Below are positions 25,273 through 33,828 of a stretch of 64,000 nucleotides of DNA, piece after piece. The stretch comes from VKMB-3413 sp041027365. GTDB taxonomy: Bacteria > Pseudomonadota > Alphaproteobacteria > Rhizobiales > Rhizobiaceae. The DNA is taken from contig NZ_JBFTEH010000001.1 of NCBI RefSeq assembly GCF_041027365.1, forward strand, positions 434,001 to 498,000, written 5' to 3'. The position numbers and the translations under genes are program-made. The notes beneath the pieces are model-generated. The model was not told the origin of the DNA. It saw only the letters and a list, made by a program, of their open reading frames with translations, and ran no database searches. Each line of letters starts with the position of its first letter. Position 1 is the first letter of the stretch.

Positions 25273-27240
25273 ATGATCACCACCACTGCAGACGACAGCG
25301 CTTCGCCGAATGAGGCGGCGGGCAAGCCCGCGGACGCGTCACATTCCCCAGCCGATGCGGCCAATCACGAAGTGCATCAGGCGCATGGGGGCTCTCTTCC
25401 GATTCTGATCCTCGGCGCGCTCGGCGTCGTCTACGGCGATATCGGCACCAGTCCGATCTACGCGTTGCGCGAGGCGCTGAACGTGGCGGCCTCCGACGGC
25501 GCGCTGGTGCGCGAGGACGTGCTCGGCGTCCTATCGCTGATCGTCTGGTCGCTCGTGCTGATCGTGACGGTGAAATATGTCAGCTTCGTCCTGCGGGCGG
25601 ACGACGAGGGCGAGGGCGGCACGCTGTCGCTGATGTCGCTGGCGCGCAAGGGCTTCACCGCGCAGCCGGCGATCATCCTGATCCTCGGCGTCGTCGGCGC
25701 CGCGCTGTTCGTCGGCGACGCGATGATCACGCCGGCGATCTCGGTGCTCTCGGCCGTCGAGGGGCTGAACACGGTGACCCCGGCCTTCGAGCCCTATATC
25801 GTCCCGATCACCATCGTCATCCTGTTCGCGCTGTTCGCGGTCCAGCGGTTCGGCACCGGCGTCGTCGCGGCCGTCTTCGGGCCGGTGATGTGCCTCTGGT
25901 TCCTGGCGCTCGGCGCCTCCGGCCTCGTCCACATCTTCGACGATCCGTCGGTGCTGTCGGCCTTCGATCCGGCGCATGCGATCTTCTTCCTGATCGACAA
26001 TCCCGGGCTGTCCTTCGCCGCGATGGGCGCCGTGTTCCTGGCGGTGACCGGCGCCGAGGCGCTCTATGTCGATCTCGGCCATTTCGGCCGTAAGCCGATC
26101 ATCGCCGCCTGGCTGATCCTCGTCTTCCCCTGCCTGCTGCTCAACTATTTCGGCCAGGGCGCCTATGCGCTGAAGACCGGCGGCAACCTCTCCAACATCT
26201 TCTTCGACATGCAGGCCGGCTGGGCGCTCCTGCCGATGGTGGTGCTGGCGACGCTCGCGACGGTTATCGCCAGCCAGGCGGTGATCTCCGGCGCCTATTC
26301 GCTGACCCGCCAGGCGGTGCAGATGAACATCCTGCCGCGCGCCGGCATCCGCCACACCTCCGAGACCCAGTCCGGCCAGATCTACGTGCCCCGCGTCACT
26401 TGGCTCCTCGGCCTCGGCGTCGGCCTCCTTGTGATCGGGTTCCAGCATTCGAGCAGTCTCGCCGTCGCCTACGGCATCGCGGTCACCGGCCAGATGCTGG
26501 TGACGAGCGTGCTCCTGTTCATCGTGATGCGCCGGGTCTGGCGCTGGGCGCTGTGGCTCGCCGTGCTGCCGACGCTGGTCTTCGTCGTCGTCGACAGCGC
26601 CTTCCTCGCCGCCAACGGCGCCAAGGTGGCGCAGGGCGGCTGGGTGTCGCTGGCGGTGGCGTCGGTGATGTGCCTCGTCATGTGGACCTGGGTGCGCGGC
26701 AGCCGCTGCCTCGTCGACAAGACGCGCCGCAACGAGGTGCCGCTCGACCTGATCGTGCGGCAGATGGAGAAGAAGCCGCCGACGACCGTGCCGGGGACGG
26801 CGATCTTCCTTACCGGCGATCCCGACTTCGCGCCGACGGCGCTGCTGCACAGCCTCAAGCACTACAAGGTGCTGCACGAGACCAATGCGATCATGACGAT
26901 CCAGACGTCGGCCTCCCCGCACGTGCCGGACGAGCAGCGGGTGCGCATCGAGCGGATCAGCGAGCACTTCATGAAGGTCTGCCTGACCTACGGCTACATG
27001 GACGAGCCGAACGTGCCGCGTGCTCTCGTCCTGTGCCGCAAGCAGGGCTGGAAGTTCGACATCATGACGACGTCCTTCTTCCTCTCCCGCCGCTCGCTGA
27101 AGGCCTCGAAGGACGTCGGCATGCCGCTCTGGCAGGACCAGCTGTTCATCGCGCTGACCCGCAATGCCACCGACGCGACGGCCTATTTCCAGATCCCGAC
27201 CGGGCGGGTGGTGGAGATCGGCACGCAGGTGGTGATCTGA
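25273..27240 (+). CDS. kup: Kup-type low-affinity potassium uptake transporter
   Basis: 655 residues from the ATG at 25273. A ~40-residue hydrophilic N-terminus precedes the first membrane helix (ILILGALGVVYGDIGTSPIYAL), which carries the GDIGTSP signature of KUP/HAK/KT transporters. About 12 membrane segments follow (for example FVGDAMITPAISVLSAVEG and LALGASGLVHIF), then a soluble C-terminal domain from roughly 540. The protein imports K+ with protons. The 196 bp upstream hold no recognisable riboswitch. Confidence 0.96.
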   Translation: MITTTADDSASPNEAAGKPADASHSPADAANHEVHQAHGGSLPILILGALGVVYGDIGTSPIYALREALNVAASDGALVREDVLGVLSLIVWSLVLIVTVKYVSFVLRADDEGEGGTLSLMSLARKGFTAQPAIILILGVVGAALFVGDAMITPAISVLSAVEGLNTVTPAFEPYIVPITIVILFALFAVQRFGTGVVAAVFGPVMCLWFLALGASGLVHIFDDPSVLSAFDPAHAIFFLIDNPGLSFAAMGAVFLAVTGAEALYVDLGHFGRKPIIAAWLILVFPCLLLNYFGQGAYALKTGGNLSNIFFDMQAGWALLPMVVLATLATVIASQAVISGAYSLTRQAVQMNILPRAGIRHTSETQSGQIYVPRVTWLLGLGVGLLVIGFQHSSSLAVAYGIAVTGQMLVTSVLLFIVMRRVWRWALWLAVLPTLVFVVVDSAFLAANGAKVAQGGWVSLAVASVMCLVMWTWVRGSRCLVDKTRRNEVPLDLIVRQMEKKPPTTVPGTAIFLTGDPDFAPTALLHSLKHYKVLHETNAIMTIQTSASPHVPDEQRVRIERISEHFMKVCLTYGYMDEPNVPRALVLCRKQGWKFDIMTTSFFLSRRSLKASKDVGMPLWQDQLFIALTRNATDATAYFQIPTGRVVEIGTQVVI

Positions 27241-27282
27241 GGCGCGAGCCCCACGCCGGCATCGTCGCAGGCGTTCCGGCCT

Positions 27283-28002
27283 TCACCGTCCGTCTTGCGA
27301 GATGACGAAGCAGTCGCGCCCCGCGGCCTTGGCGGCATAGAGGCAGTCGTCGGCCCTCTTCATCGCCGCCTGGAGGCTCGAGCCGGGCGTGATCGTCGCT
27401 CCTCCGATCGATACCGTCAGGCCGATCCGCCGTTCCGCGATGACCCGACCATCGGTGCGCATCCGCCGGCAGATCCCGGCCGCGACAGGCTCGATCCTTT
27501 CCTGATCCGCAGCCGGGAGGAACACGGCGAATTCTTCGCCGCCAATCCGGCCGACGAGCGCGTCGGGCGGAACGCAACAGGCGAGCGTCGCGCCCAGTTG
27601 CTGCAGTGCCTTGTCGCCGACGTCATGGCCATGGCTGTCGTTGATGCGTTTGAAATGATCGGCATCGACGAGCAGGACCGCTCCGCCCCGGCCCATGGCC
27701 TGGCGCGCCGATTCCAGGAAGTAGTTGCGCGCCAGCGCGCCTGTCAGCGGATCGAATTTGACGAAAGCCTCGATCTTGTCGATCGCCGCGGTGACCATCC
27801 GCACGATCCGGAGCGCAAAGACGGACACCGGGAAGGCGATCACCAGAGGCAGCCCGATCGCGAGCAGCATGGCGAACGCTCGCGCCTGGAGGGGCAGGGC
27901 CAGGGTGACGACATAGACGAAGGCAGCCGTCGGCATCACCGCGATCAAGGTGATCAGCAGCGACATCCGGAAGATGTCTCGATTGGTGCGCACGGACGGC
28001 AT
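27283..28002 (-). CDS. Diguanylate cyclase (GGDEF domain, two membrane segments)
   Basis: 239 residues that should synthesise cyclic di-GMP. Two N-terminal transmembrane segments (SLLITLIAVMPTAAFVYVV and AMLLAIGLPLVIAFPVSVFA) are followed after a short linker by a GGDEF domain (FDPLTGALARNYFLE) whose active loop is RIGGEEFAVFLP. It has no sensory domain. It converges with kup, the two stops being 43 bp apart, and diverges from the tetR-ilvC unit. Confidence 0.92.
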   Translation of the reverse strand: MPSVRTNRDIFRMSLLITLIAVMPTAAFVYVVTLALPLQARAFAMLLAIGLPLVIAFPVSVFALRIVRMVTAAIDKIEAFVKFDPLTGALARNYFLESARQAMGRGGAVLLVDADHFKRINDSHGHDVGDKALQQLGATLACCVPPDALVGRIGGEEFAVFLPAADQERIEPVAAGICRRMRTDGRVIAERRIGLTVSIGGATITPGSSLQAAMKRADDCLYAAKAAGRDCFVISQDGR

Positions 28003-28173
28003 GCCGCGGTTCTATCCTTCCTGCCTTAAGAAGCTTTCGACGGCATCGCTGCATTTCTCCGGAGTGCGGCCGGACGGTCCGCGACCTTCGCGATGTCTTG
28101 AGCAGGGCGGCGCCCACACGCCTCCTGTGGCTCTGCCCCTTGCGCGCCGCCGTCAACCGCGCTATCGAGCCGA

Positions 28174-28188
28174 ACCGTAACGTACGGT
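28174..28188 (+). promoter_or_regulatory. Palindrome upstream of tetR, probable operator
   Basis: ACCGTA and TACGGT form a perfect six-base inverted repeat around a three-base centre, ACCGTAACGTACGGT, 31 bases before the likely GTG start of the TetR-type gene. The size and symmetry fit a TetR dimer site, so autoregulation of tetR and ilvC is a reasonable inference. Confidence 0.5.
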
Positions 28189-28218
28189 ACGGCCGCTGCC
28201 GCGGTGGATGGGGGACCC

Positions 28219-28893
28219 GTGAACCAGCAGAGCGTCGACATCGAGCAGATGAGCGCGCGTCAGCGCGACGTGCTCGACGCCGTGCTGGCGCTGGTGCGCG
28301 AGGAGCACCGCGCGCCGACGATGACCGCCGTCGCCAGGGCCGCCTCCTGTTCGAAGGAGACGCTCTACAAGTGGTTCGGCGATCGCGACGGCCTGCTAAC
28401 CGCCATGGTGCAGTGGCAGGCCTCGCGGGTGAGGGGCCTGCCGCTTCCCTCCGGCAGCCTCGACCGCGCGGCGCTGATCGGCAGCCTGACGGAATTCGCG
28501 CGCAACTGGCTGGCGGTGATCTCCGGCCCGACCTCCGTGGCGCTGAACCGGCTCGCCATCGCGGAAGCCGGATCCAGCGGCGCCGACCTCGGCGCCATCG
28601 TCCTCAGGAACGGCCCGATCGCGATGGCGCGGCGGCTGACGCCGGCGCTGGAGGCGGGACGGTCGGCGGGTCTTCTCGCCTTCACTGATACCGACGATGC
28701 GGCCCGCGTGTTCTTCGGCCTGGTCGTGCGCGACGTGCAGATCCGCCTCCTCCTTGGCGAAGCGCCGGCGCTGAGCGAGGCTGCGATCGCGCGCGATGCG
28801 AGCCGGGCGGCCCACCAGTTCTTCGCCCTTTACGGGGCGGACGAGAAACGGCCGGCAACGGCCGGAGCCAAGCAGTCAACAGAGACAGTCTAG
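28219..28893 (+). CDS. TetR/AcrR-family transcriptional regulator
   Basis: About 224 residues from the GTG at 28219, preferred because GGGGGA lies just upstream; another GTG at 28204 is possible. The N-terminal helix-turn-helix is complete (APTMTAVARAASCSKETLYKWFGDRDGLLTAMV is the classic TetR pattern) and the rest is an all-helical ligand/dimerisation domain. Only 14 bases separate its stop from ilvC, and the ilvC ribosome site AAGGAGG abuts the stop codon, so the two are probably one transcript. A branched-chain-pathway role follows from position only. Confidence 0.85.
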   Translation: MNQQSVDIEQMSARQRDVLDAVLALVREEHRAPTMTAVARAASCSKETLYKWFGDRDGLLTAMVQWQASRVRGLPLPSGSLDRAALIGSLTEFARNWLAVISGPTSVALNRLAIAEAGSSGADLGAIVLRNGPIAMARRLTPALEAGRSAGLLAFTDTDDAARVFFGLVVRDVQIRLLLGEAPALSEAAIARDASRAAHQFFALYGADEKRPATAGAKQSTETV

Positions 28894-28907
28894 AAGGAGG
28901 ACATCTC

Positions 28908-29927
28908 ATGCGCGTCTATTACGATCGCGACGCCGATCTCGGTCTCATCAAGTCGAAGAAGGTCGGCGTGATCGGCTATGGCAGCCAGGGCCGGGCCCAT
29001 GCGCTGAACCTGAAGGATTCTGGTGTGTCGGACATCGCGATCGCGCTGCGTCCGGGGTCTGCGACCGCCAAGAAGGCCGAGGCCGACGGCTTCAAGGTGA
29101 TGAGCGTCGCCGAGCTCGCCGGCTGGGCGGACCTGATGATGATGGCGACGCCGGACGAACTCCAGGCCGACATCTATAAGAACGAGATCGCGCCCAACAT
29201 CCGCGACGGTGCGGCGATCGCCTTCGCCCACGGCCTGAACGTCCACTTCGGCCTGATCGAGCCGAAGTCGACCATCGACGTGCTGATGGTCGCGCCGAAG
29301 GGCCCCGGCCATACCGTGCGCTCCGAGTATCAGCGCGGCGGGGGGGTGCCCTGCCTCGTCGCCGTCCACCAGGACGCCTCCGGCAACGCGCTCGACCTCG
29401 GCCTTTCCTACGCCTCGGGCGTCGGCGGCGGCCGCTCGGGCGTCATCGAGACGACCTTCCAGGAAGAGTGCGAGACCGATCTCTTCGGCGAGCAGGTCGT
29501 GCTCTGCGGCGGCCTCGTGGAGCTGATCCGCGCCGGCTTCGAGACGCTGGTGGAAGCCGGCTACGCGCCGGAAATGGCCTACTTCGAGTGCCTGCACGAG
29601 GTGAAGCTGATCGTCGACCTCATCTATGAGGGCGGCATCGCCAACATGAACTACTCGATCTCGAACACCGCGGAGTGGGGCGAATACGTCTCCGGCCCGC
29701 GCATCATCACGCCCGAGACCAAGGCGGAGATGAAGCGGGTGCTCTCCGACATCCAGACCGGCAAGTTCACCTCGGAATGGATGCAGGAGTACCGCTCCGG
29801 CGCGGCGCGCTTCAAGGGCATCCGCCGGCGCAACGACAAGCACCAAATCGAGGAAGTCGGCGAGAAGCTGCGCGGCATGATGCCGTGGATCAAGGCCAAC
29901 GCCCTGGTCGACAAGGCGCGCAACTAG
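28908..29927 (+). CDS. ilvC: Ketol-acid reductoisomerase (class I)
   Basis: 339 residues. Isomerises and reduces acetolactate or acetohydroxybutyrate with NADPH, the second step of valine/isoleucine synthesis. The Rossmann motif VGVIGYGSQGRAHALNL is at 19-35, the catalytic region contains AFAHGLNVHFG, and the knotted C-terminal domain includes FQEECETDLFGEQVVLCGG, which bears the metal-binding acids. A strong AAGGAGG ribosome site precedes it. The last 13 codons (IKANALVDKARN and stop) recur downstream in tandem copies. Confidence 0.97.
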   Translation: MRVYYDRDADLGLIKSKKVGVIGYGSQGRAHALNLKDSGVSDIAIALRPGSATAKKAEADGFKVMSVAELAGWADLMMMATPDELQADIYKNEIAPNIRDGAAIAFAHGLNVHFGLIEPKSTIDVLMVAPKGPGHTVRSEYQRGGGVPCLVAVHQDASGNALDLGLSYASGVGGGRSGVIETTFQEECETDLFGEQVVLCGGLVELIRAGFETLVEAGYAPEMAYFECLHEVKLIVDLIYEGGIANMNYSISNTAEWGEYVSGPRIITPETKAEMKRVLSDIQTGKFTSEWMQEYRSGAARFKGIRRRNDKHQIEEVGEKLRGMMPWIKANALVDKARN

Positions 29928-30285
29928 GCGGAGGCCGACGTTCTCCGCCGATCCACGGCCTCTTCCTTGCCCGCCCTCGCGGCTTTGCCGCTGCGGGCGG
30001 GCGGGGGATCAAGGCCAACGCCCTGGTCGACAAGGCGCGCAACTAGGCGGAGGCCGACGTTCTCCGCCGATCCACGGCCTCTTCCTTGCCCGCCCTCGCG
30101 GCTTTGCCGCTGTGGGCGGGCGGGGGATCAAGGCCAACGCCCTGGTCGACAAGGCGCGCAACTAGGCGGAGGCCGGCGTTTTCCGCCGATCCACGGCCTC
30201 TTCCTTGCCCGTCCTCGCGGCTTTGCCGCTGCGGGCGGGCGGGGATCAAGGCCAACGCCCTGGTCGACAGGGCACGCAACTAGAT
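29888..30285 (+). repeat. 3.4-copy tandem duplication of the ilvC 3' end plus hairpin
   Basis: Units start at 29888, 30007, 30126 and 30244, with periods of 119, 119 and 118 bases; the last copy is only about 42 bases. Each full unit holds the last ~40 bases of ilvC including the stop, about 40 bases of spacer, and a GC-rich hairpin (in unit 1 at 29969-30002: GCCCGCCC, GCGGC, ttt, GCCGC, GGGCGGGC). Unit 1 is the genuine gene end. Copies differ by a few substitutions, the partial copy by two in its coding part. The result is three hairpins in a row. Confidence 0.9.
29969..30002 (+). terminator. Hairpin after ilvC (first of three)
   Basis: A long GC-rich stem-loop 42 bases after the stop codon, repeated at about 30088-30121 and 30207-30240. 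It lacks a T-run, but its position and its repetition suggest a terminator or 3'-end stabiliser. Confidence 0.5.
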
Positions 30286-30460
30286 GCGAGGGGCGCGGTG
30301 CCGATGACGGGCGCCGCGGCCACGACCGTCCGTCTTTCCCCGAGCTTTGGTCTCGGGAGCGGGCGCCCGCGAGGCCGGGCGAATCGCGCGCCGCGGCTTA
30401 AGCCAATCTCAACGTCTCTGTCCTACCGTGCCGAATCGCGGGGTTCGACGGAGGCCGCAA

Positions 30461-30889
30461 ATGACAGCGATTCCCGAAGACGAGAACCAAGAGGCGGAGC
30501 GCCGGGTCGCGCCGCGCATGCGCGTTCTGAAGCGCGCCAAGGTGATCTTCAACAACGGCTTCTCCACCTTCGACTGCGTGGTGCGCAACGTGTCCGCCAC
30601 CGGCGCTCTCCTGACTCTCGCCGAATCGGCGCATCTGCCGAAGGAATTCTCGATCCGGATCGGCGAGGAGAAGGAATCGCGCCCTGCCAAGCTGATCTAT
30701 CGCCGCGCGATGTTCGCGGGCATCCGCTTCCTCGACATCCCCGAGGAGATGCTCGGCACCGAGCCGTCGGTGCCCGGCCCGGCCGCGGACGCTGCCGCCG
30801 CGGAGCCGGCGGCCCCGGGCGGCATCCGCCGCATCGAGCCGGAACATCTGCCGGACGCGGTGACCCGGCTCTTCGCCTGGTCGCGCTGA
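30461..30889 (+). CDS. PilZ-domain protein
   Basis: 142 residues. PilZ domains bind cyclic di-GMP or act as structural modules. The motif RRVAPRMRVLKRAKVIFN holds the arginines at the position of the canonical RxxxR, and NVSATGALL matches the second motif (D/N)xSxxG, so ligand binding is plausible. After the domain (about 10-95) an Ala/Pro-rich linker leads to the C-terminal EHLPDAVTRLFAWSR. The start at 30461 was chosen because homologous small PilZ proteins begin shortly before the RxxxR motif. It stands alone. Confidence 0.85.
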   Translation: MTAIPEDENQEAERRVAPRMRVLKRAKVIFNNGFSTFDCVVRNVSATGALLTLAESAHLPKEFSIRIGEEKESRPAKLIYRRAMFAGIRFLDIPEEMLGTEPSVPGPAADAAAAEPAAPGGIRRIEPEHLPDAVTRLFAWSR

Positions 30890-31176
30890 GGCGCCGCCGG
30901 ATCTTGCCTTGAGCCGCTTCTATGCGGGTGGGCCATACCGACCGCACATGCCGGGTAGCGTCACCTGAGACGCCGGCGGAATCGCTCTCTTGCGAGTCTT
31001 GGCCCGGATCCCGGGCTCCCATCCCAACACTTTTTTGGCCGGCATTGCCGCAGCGGCGCTGGGTTGGCGAGGAAGCCTTCGGCGACCCGGAGGTGAGGAG
31101 AAGCTGCAGTCTTCGCCCAAATCCTCCCTGTTTCTCGCACCCGCAAAATTCGCACGACAGAAGCGTGACAAAGGGG
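30890..31176. other. Intergenic region, no gene seen
   Basis: Between the PilZ gene and the tRNA-Lys promoter I see no frame with convincing codon use on either strand and no strong hairpin with a T-run. Confidence 0.6.
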
Positions 31177-31205
31177 TGGACAGGGCGGGGGGGCCTGTTT
31201 ATACA
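31177..31205 (+). promoter_or_regulatory. Sigma-70 promoter of tRNA-Lys
   Basis: TGGACA (31177-31182) and TATACA (31200-31205) with 17-base spacing, 23 bases upstream of the mature tRNA. Confidence 0.65.
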
Positions 31206-31228
31206 GCCGCTACCGCCAAGGCGCGGCC

Positions 31229-31304
<76 letters not shown>

Positions 31305-31431
31305 TTCTTTTTTGACGCTTGAGCCACAGACGGCGGGGACACCGCTGGAAGGTGCGACGATTTTCGGCGCTGAGGGCACCGCATGAGACCGGACCGTCGC
31401 CACACGGTCCCGGTCGTCGCGGCCGACGTCT

Positions 31432-32253
31432 TCAGCCGCGCTTCTCCTTCGCCTTGTCCTTCAGCATCGACCAGGTGTTCTGCTGGTTCAGCATCTGCTT
31501 GAGATAGGCGACGTTCGCGGCCGCGTCCTCGGGGGAGAGTTCCGACGTCGCGATCTTCTGGGCTTCCTCGAAGCGGCCCTGCAGGCCGACCACCAGCGCC
31601 AGGTTCTGGCGGATGCGGCTGTCGCCGCCCGGCTGCGCGGCCGCGGCGCGCAGATAGCTCTCCGCCGACTTCAGATCGTTGCCGAGAAGGTAGGACATGC
31701 CGAGGTTCGACAGGACGGAGGGATCGTTCGGCTGGATGTCGAGCGCCTTTCGGTAGAGCACGCGCGCCTGGTCGAACTGGCCCATCTGGTCGAGGATGGC
31801 GCCCTCGGCCGAGAGCAGCCGCCAGTCCGGCGAATCCGGCGTCTGGGCGCGGCGGATGGTCTCCAGCGCCTTCGGCAGGTCGCCCGATGCCGCCAGCGCC
31901 TTGCCGTAGGCGGAAAGGACCTCGCGGTCGTTCGGATGGGCGATCGCCACCTGGCGCATCACCGCCAGCGACTGGTCGTTGCGGCCCGCCATCTGCAGCG
32001 CCGCCGCGTAGCCCATGCCCACCCTCTTATCCTTCGGCTCCGCGTTATAGGCGCGGTCGTAGGACTGCAGCGCTCCCTGCAGTTCGGCGGGCGACATCTC
32101 TGAGATCGGCTTCGCGCTGCCGGAGCGGCTGATCGAGCCGGTCGTCTCGTTCGACACCGAGGCGCAGCCGGATCCGGCCAGGAGGGCCGCCGCCGCCGCG
32201 CAAAGAAGCCCCTGCCGCAACCGGCGAATCGGTCTAATGTCGCGCCCGAGCAT
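31432..32253 (-). CDS. TPR lipoprotein (TadD-like)
   Basis: 273 residues. A lipoprotein signal peptide ends in LLAGSGC (cysteine at about residue 30), so the protein should be membrane-anchored through a lipid. At least four tetratricopeptide repeats follow, including GMGYAAALQMAGRNDQSLAV, SAYGKALAASGDLPKALETI and SNLGMSYLLGNDLKSAESYL. It resembles TadD, the pilotin-like TPR lipoprotein of Flp/Tad pilus systems, but no tad genes are nearby, so the role is uncertain. It is divergent from the aminopeptidase gene. Confidence 0.85.
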   Translation of the reverse strand: MLGRDIRPIRRLRQGLLCAAAAALLAGSGCASVSNETTGSISRSGSAKPISEMSPAELQGALQSYDRAYNAEPKDKRVGMGYAAALQMAGRNDQSLAVMRQVAIAHPNDREVLSAYGKALAASGDLPKALETIRRAQTPDSPDWRLLSAEGAILDQMGQFDQARVLYRKALDIQPNDPSVLSNLGMSYLLGNDLKSAESYLRAAAAQPGGDSRIRQNLALVVGLQGRFEEAQKIATSELSPEDAAANVAYLKQMLNQQNTWSMLKDKAKEKRG

Positions 32254-32383
32254 GAACTGGCTTCCTCATCCTGTTCGACATAGATGCTGAACCCGGATCG
32301 GCCGATCCGGTGTGGCGAGCCGACAATATTTTGTTAACCCTAACGGTCGGTTAATGGGTGCCGATCGGGACGAAGGACGCGTT

Positions 32384-33781
32384 ATGACCGTCAGCCTGAT
32401 GCAAGAGACGCCGGAAACCGCCCGGCCCGTCTTCACCGTTTATGAAGGCGAGTTCGACGCTCTGCCCGAAGCCGCGCAGGCCTGGGCGAAGACGGTCCGC
32501 TTCGGCGGCGAGGCGGGCAGCGTGCTGATCGTGCCGGGCGAGGGCGGTGCGGCGTCGGCTGCGGTGCTGGGGCTCGGCAGAAAGGCAGGGGCGAGGGGAA
32601 GCGCGGAGCGCCGTGCGCTCCTCGCCGGAGCGCTGGCCGAGAAACTGCCGGAGGGCGACTGGCGGATCGATGGCGAGGCGCTGCCGGGCGATCTGGCGCT
32701 CCTGGCTCTGAAGCTCGGCGGCTATGCCTTCGACCGTTACCGCCCCGCCAAGGCCGCCGGCCAGAAGGGCGCCGCCCGCGTTGCAGCGCCGGCCGGCGCC
32801 GCGATCGCCGAAGCCGAGCGCATCGCCGGCGGCGTGTTCCTCGCGCGCGACCTCATCAACACGCCGACCAACGACATGGGGCCTGCGGACCTCGAAGCGG
32901 CGGTGCGCCGTCTGGGGGAGGCGTTCGGCGCGCGCGTTTCGGCGATCGTCGGCGATGCGCTCATCGAGCAGAACTTCCCGATGATCCACGCCGTCGGCCG
33001 CGCCAGCGCGACCGCGCCGCGGCTGATCGATCTCAGCTGGGGCGCCGAAGACGCGCCGAAGGTGACGCTGGTCGGCAAGGGCGTCTGCTTCGATACCGGC
33101 GGGCTCGACATCAAGCCGTCCTCCGGCATGCTCCTGATGAAGAAGGACATGGGCGGGGCTGCCAACGTGCTCGGCCTTGCCCACATGATCATGGCGAGCG
33201 GCCTGAAGGTGAGGCTGCGGGTGCTCATCCCGGCGGTCGAGAATTCGATCTCCGGCGCGGCCTTCCGGCCGAGCGACATCCTCACCAGCCGCAAGGGCAA
33301 GACCGTCGAGATCGGCAACACCGACGCGGAGGGCCGTCTGGTGCTCGCCGATGCGATGGCGCTCGCCGACGAGGAGGCGCCGGAACTGATGATCGACATG
33401 GCGACGCTGACGGGCGCTGCGCGCGTCGCGATGGGCCCCGACGTTCCGCCCTTCTACTGCGACGACGAGACATTTGCCGCCGACCTGGCGCAATCGAGCC
33501 TTGCCGTCGCCGATCCCGTCTGGCGCCTGCCGCTCTGGCAGCCCTATGCCGCCAACCTCGCCTCGAAGATCGCCGACACCAACAACGTCACCTCGGACGG
33601 CTTCGCCGGCTCGATCACCGCCGCGCTGTTCCTGCAGGGCTTCGTCGAAAATGCGGCATGCTGGGCGCATTTCGACATCTATGGCTGGCGGCCGAAGCCG
33701 AGCCCGATCGGCCCGGTCGGCGGCGAGGCGCAGGCCATCCGCGCGCTCTACCACGTCCTCAAGGCGCGCTATCCCGCCTGA
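32384..33781 (+). CDS. M17 leucyl aminopeptidase family protein
   Basis: 465 residues. A two-metal peptidase removing N-terminal residues from peptides. The catalytic C-terminal domain carries the M17 signatures: VGKGVCFDTGGLDIKPSSGM with metal and catalytic lysine residues, MKKDMGGAANV, and NTDAEGRLVLADAM. The N-terminal domain (1-160) is divergent. The start at 32384 begins MTVSLMQETPE. The NlpC/P60 gene 48 bp downstream probably belongs to the same operon, a common rhizobial arrangement that suggests turnover of cell-wall peptides. Confidence 0.94.
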   Translation: MTVSLMQETPETARPVFTVYEGEFDALPEAAQAWAKTVRFGGEAGSVLIVPGEGGAASAAVLGLGRKAGARGSAERRALLAGALAEKLPEGDWRIDGEALPGDLALLALKLGGYAFDRYRPAKAAGQKGAARVAAPAGAAIAEAERIAGGVFLARDLINTPTNDMGPADLEAAVRRLGEAFGARVSAIVGDALIEQNFPMIHAVGRASATAPRLIDLSWGAEDAPKVTLVGKGVCFDTGGLDIKPSSGMLLMKKDMGGAANVLGLAHMIMASGLKVRLRVLIPAVENSISGAAFRPSDILTSRKGKTVEIGNTDAEGRLVLADAMALADEEAPELMIDMATLTGAARVAMGPDVPPFYCDDETFAADLAQSSLAVADPVWRLPLWQPYAANLASKIADTNNVTSDGFAGSITAALFLQGFVENAACWAHFDIYGWRPKPSPIGPVGGEAQAIRALYHVLKARYPA

Positions 33782-33828
33782 TTTCCGGCGTAAGCCGCCA
33801 GCTCTCTCTGGACTGCGAGCCGATCCGC

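Noticed and set aside
29967..30401. Repetitive plus-strand frames across the ilvC 3' repeats
   Set aside because: They arise because the 119/118-base repeat unit stays open in shifted frames; there is no ribosome site or conserved protein.
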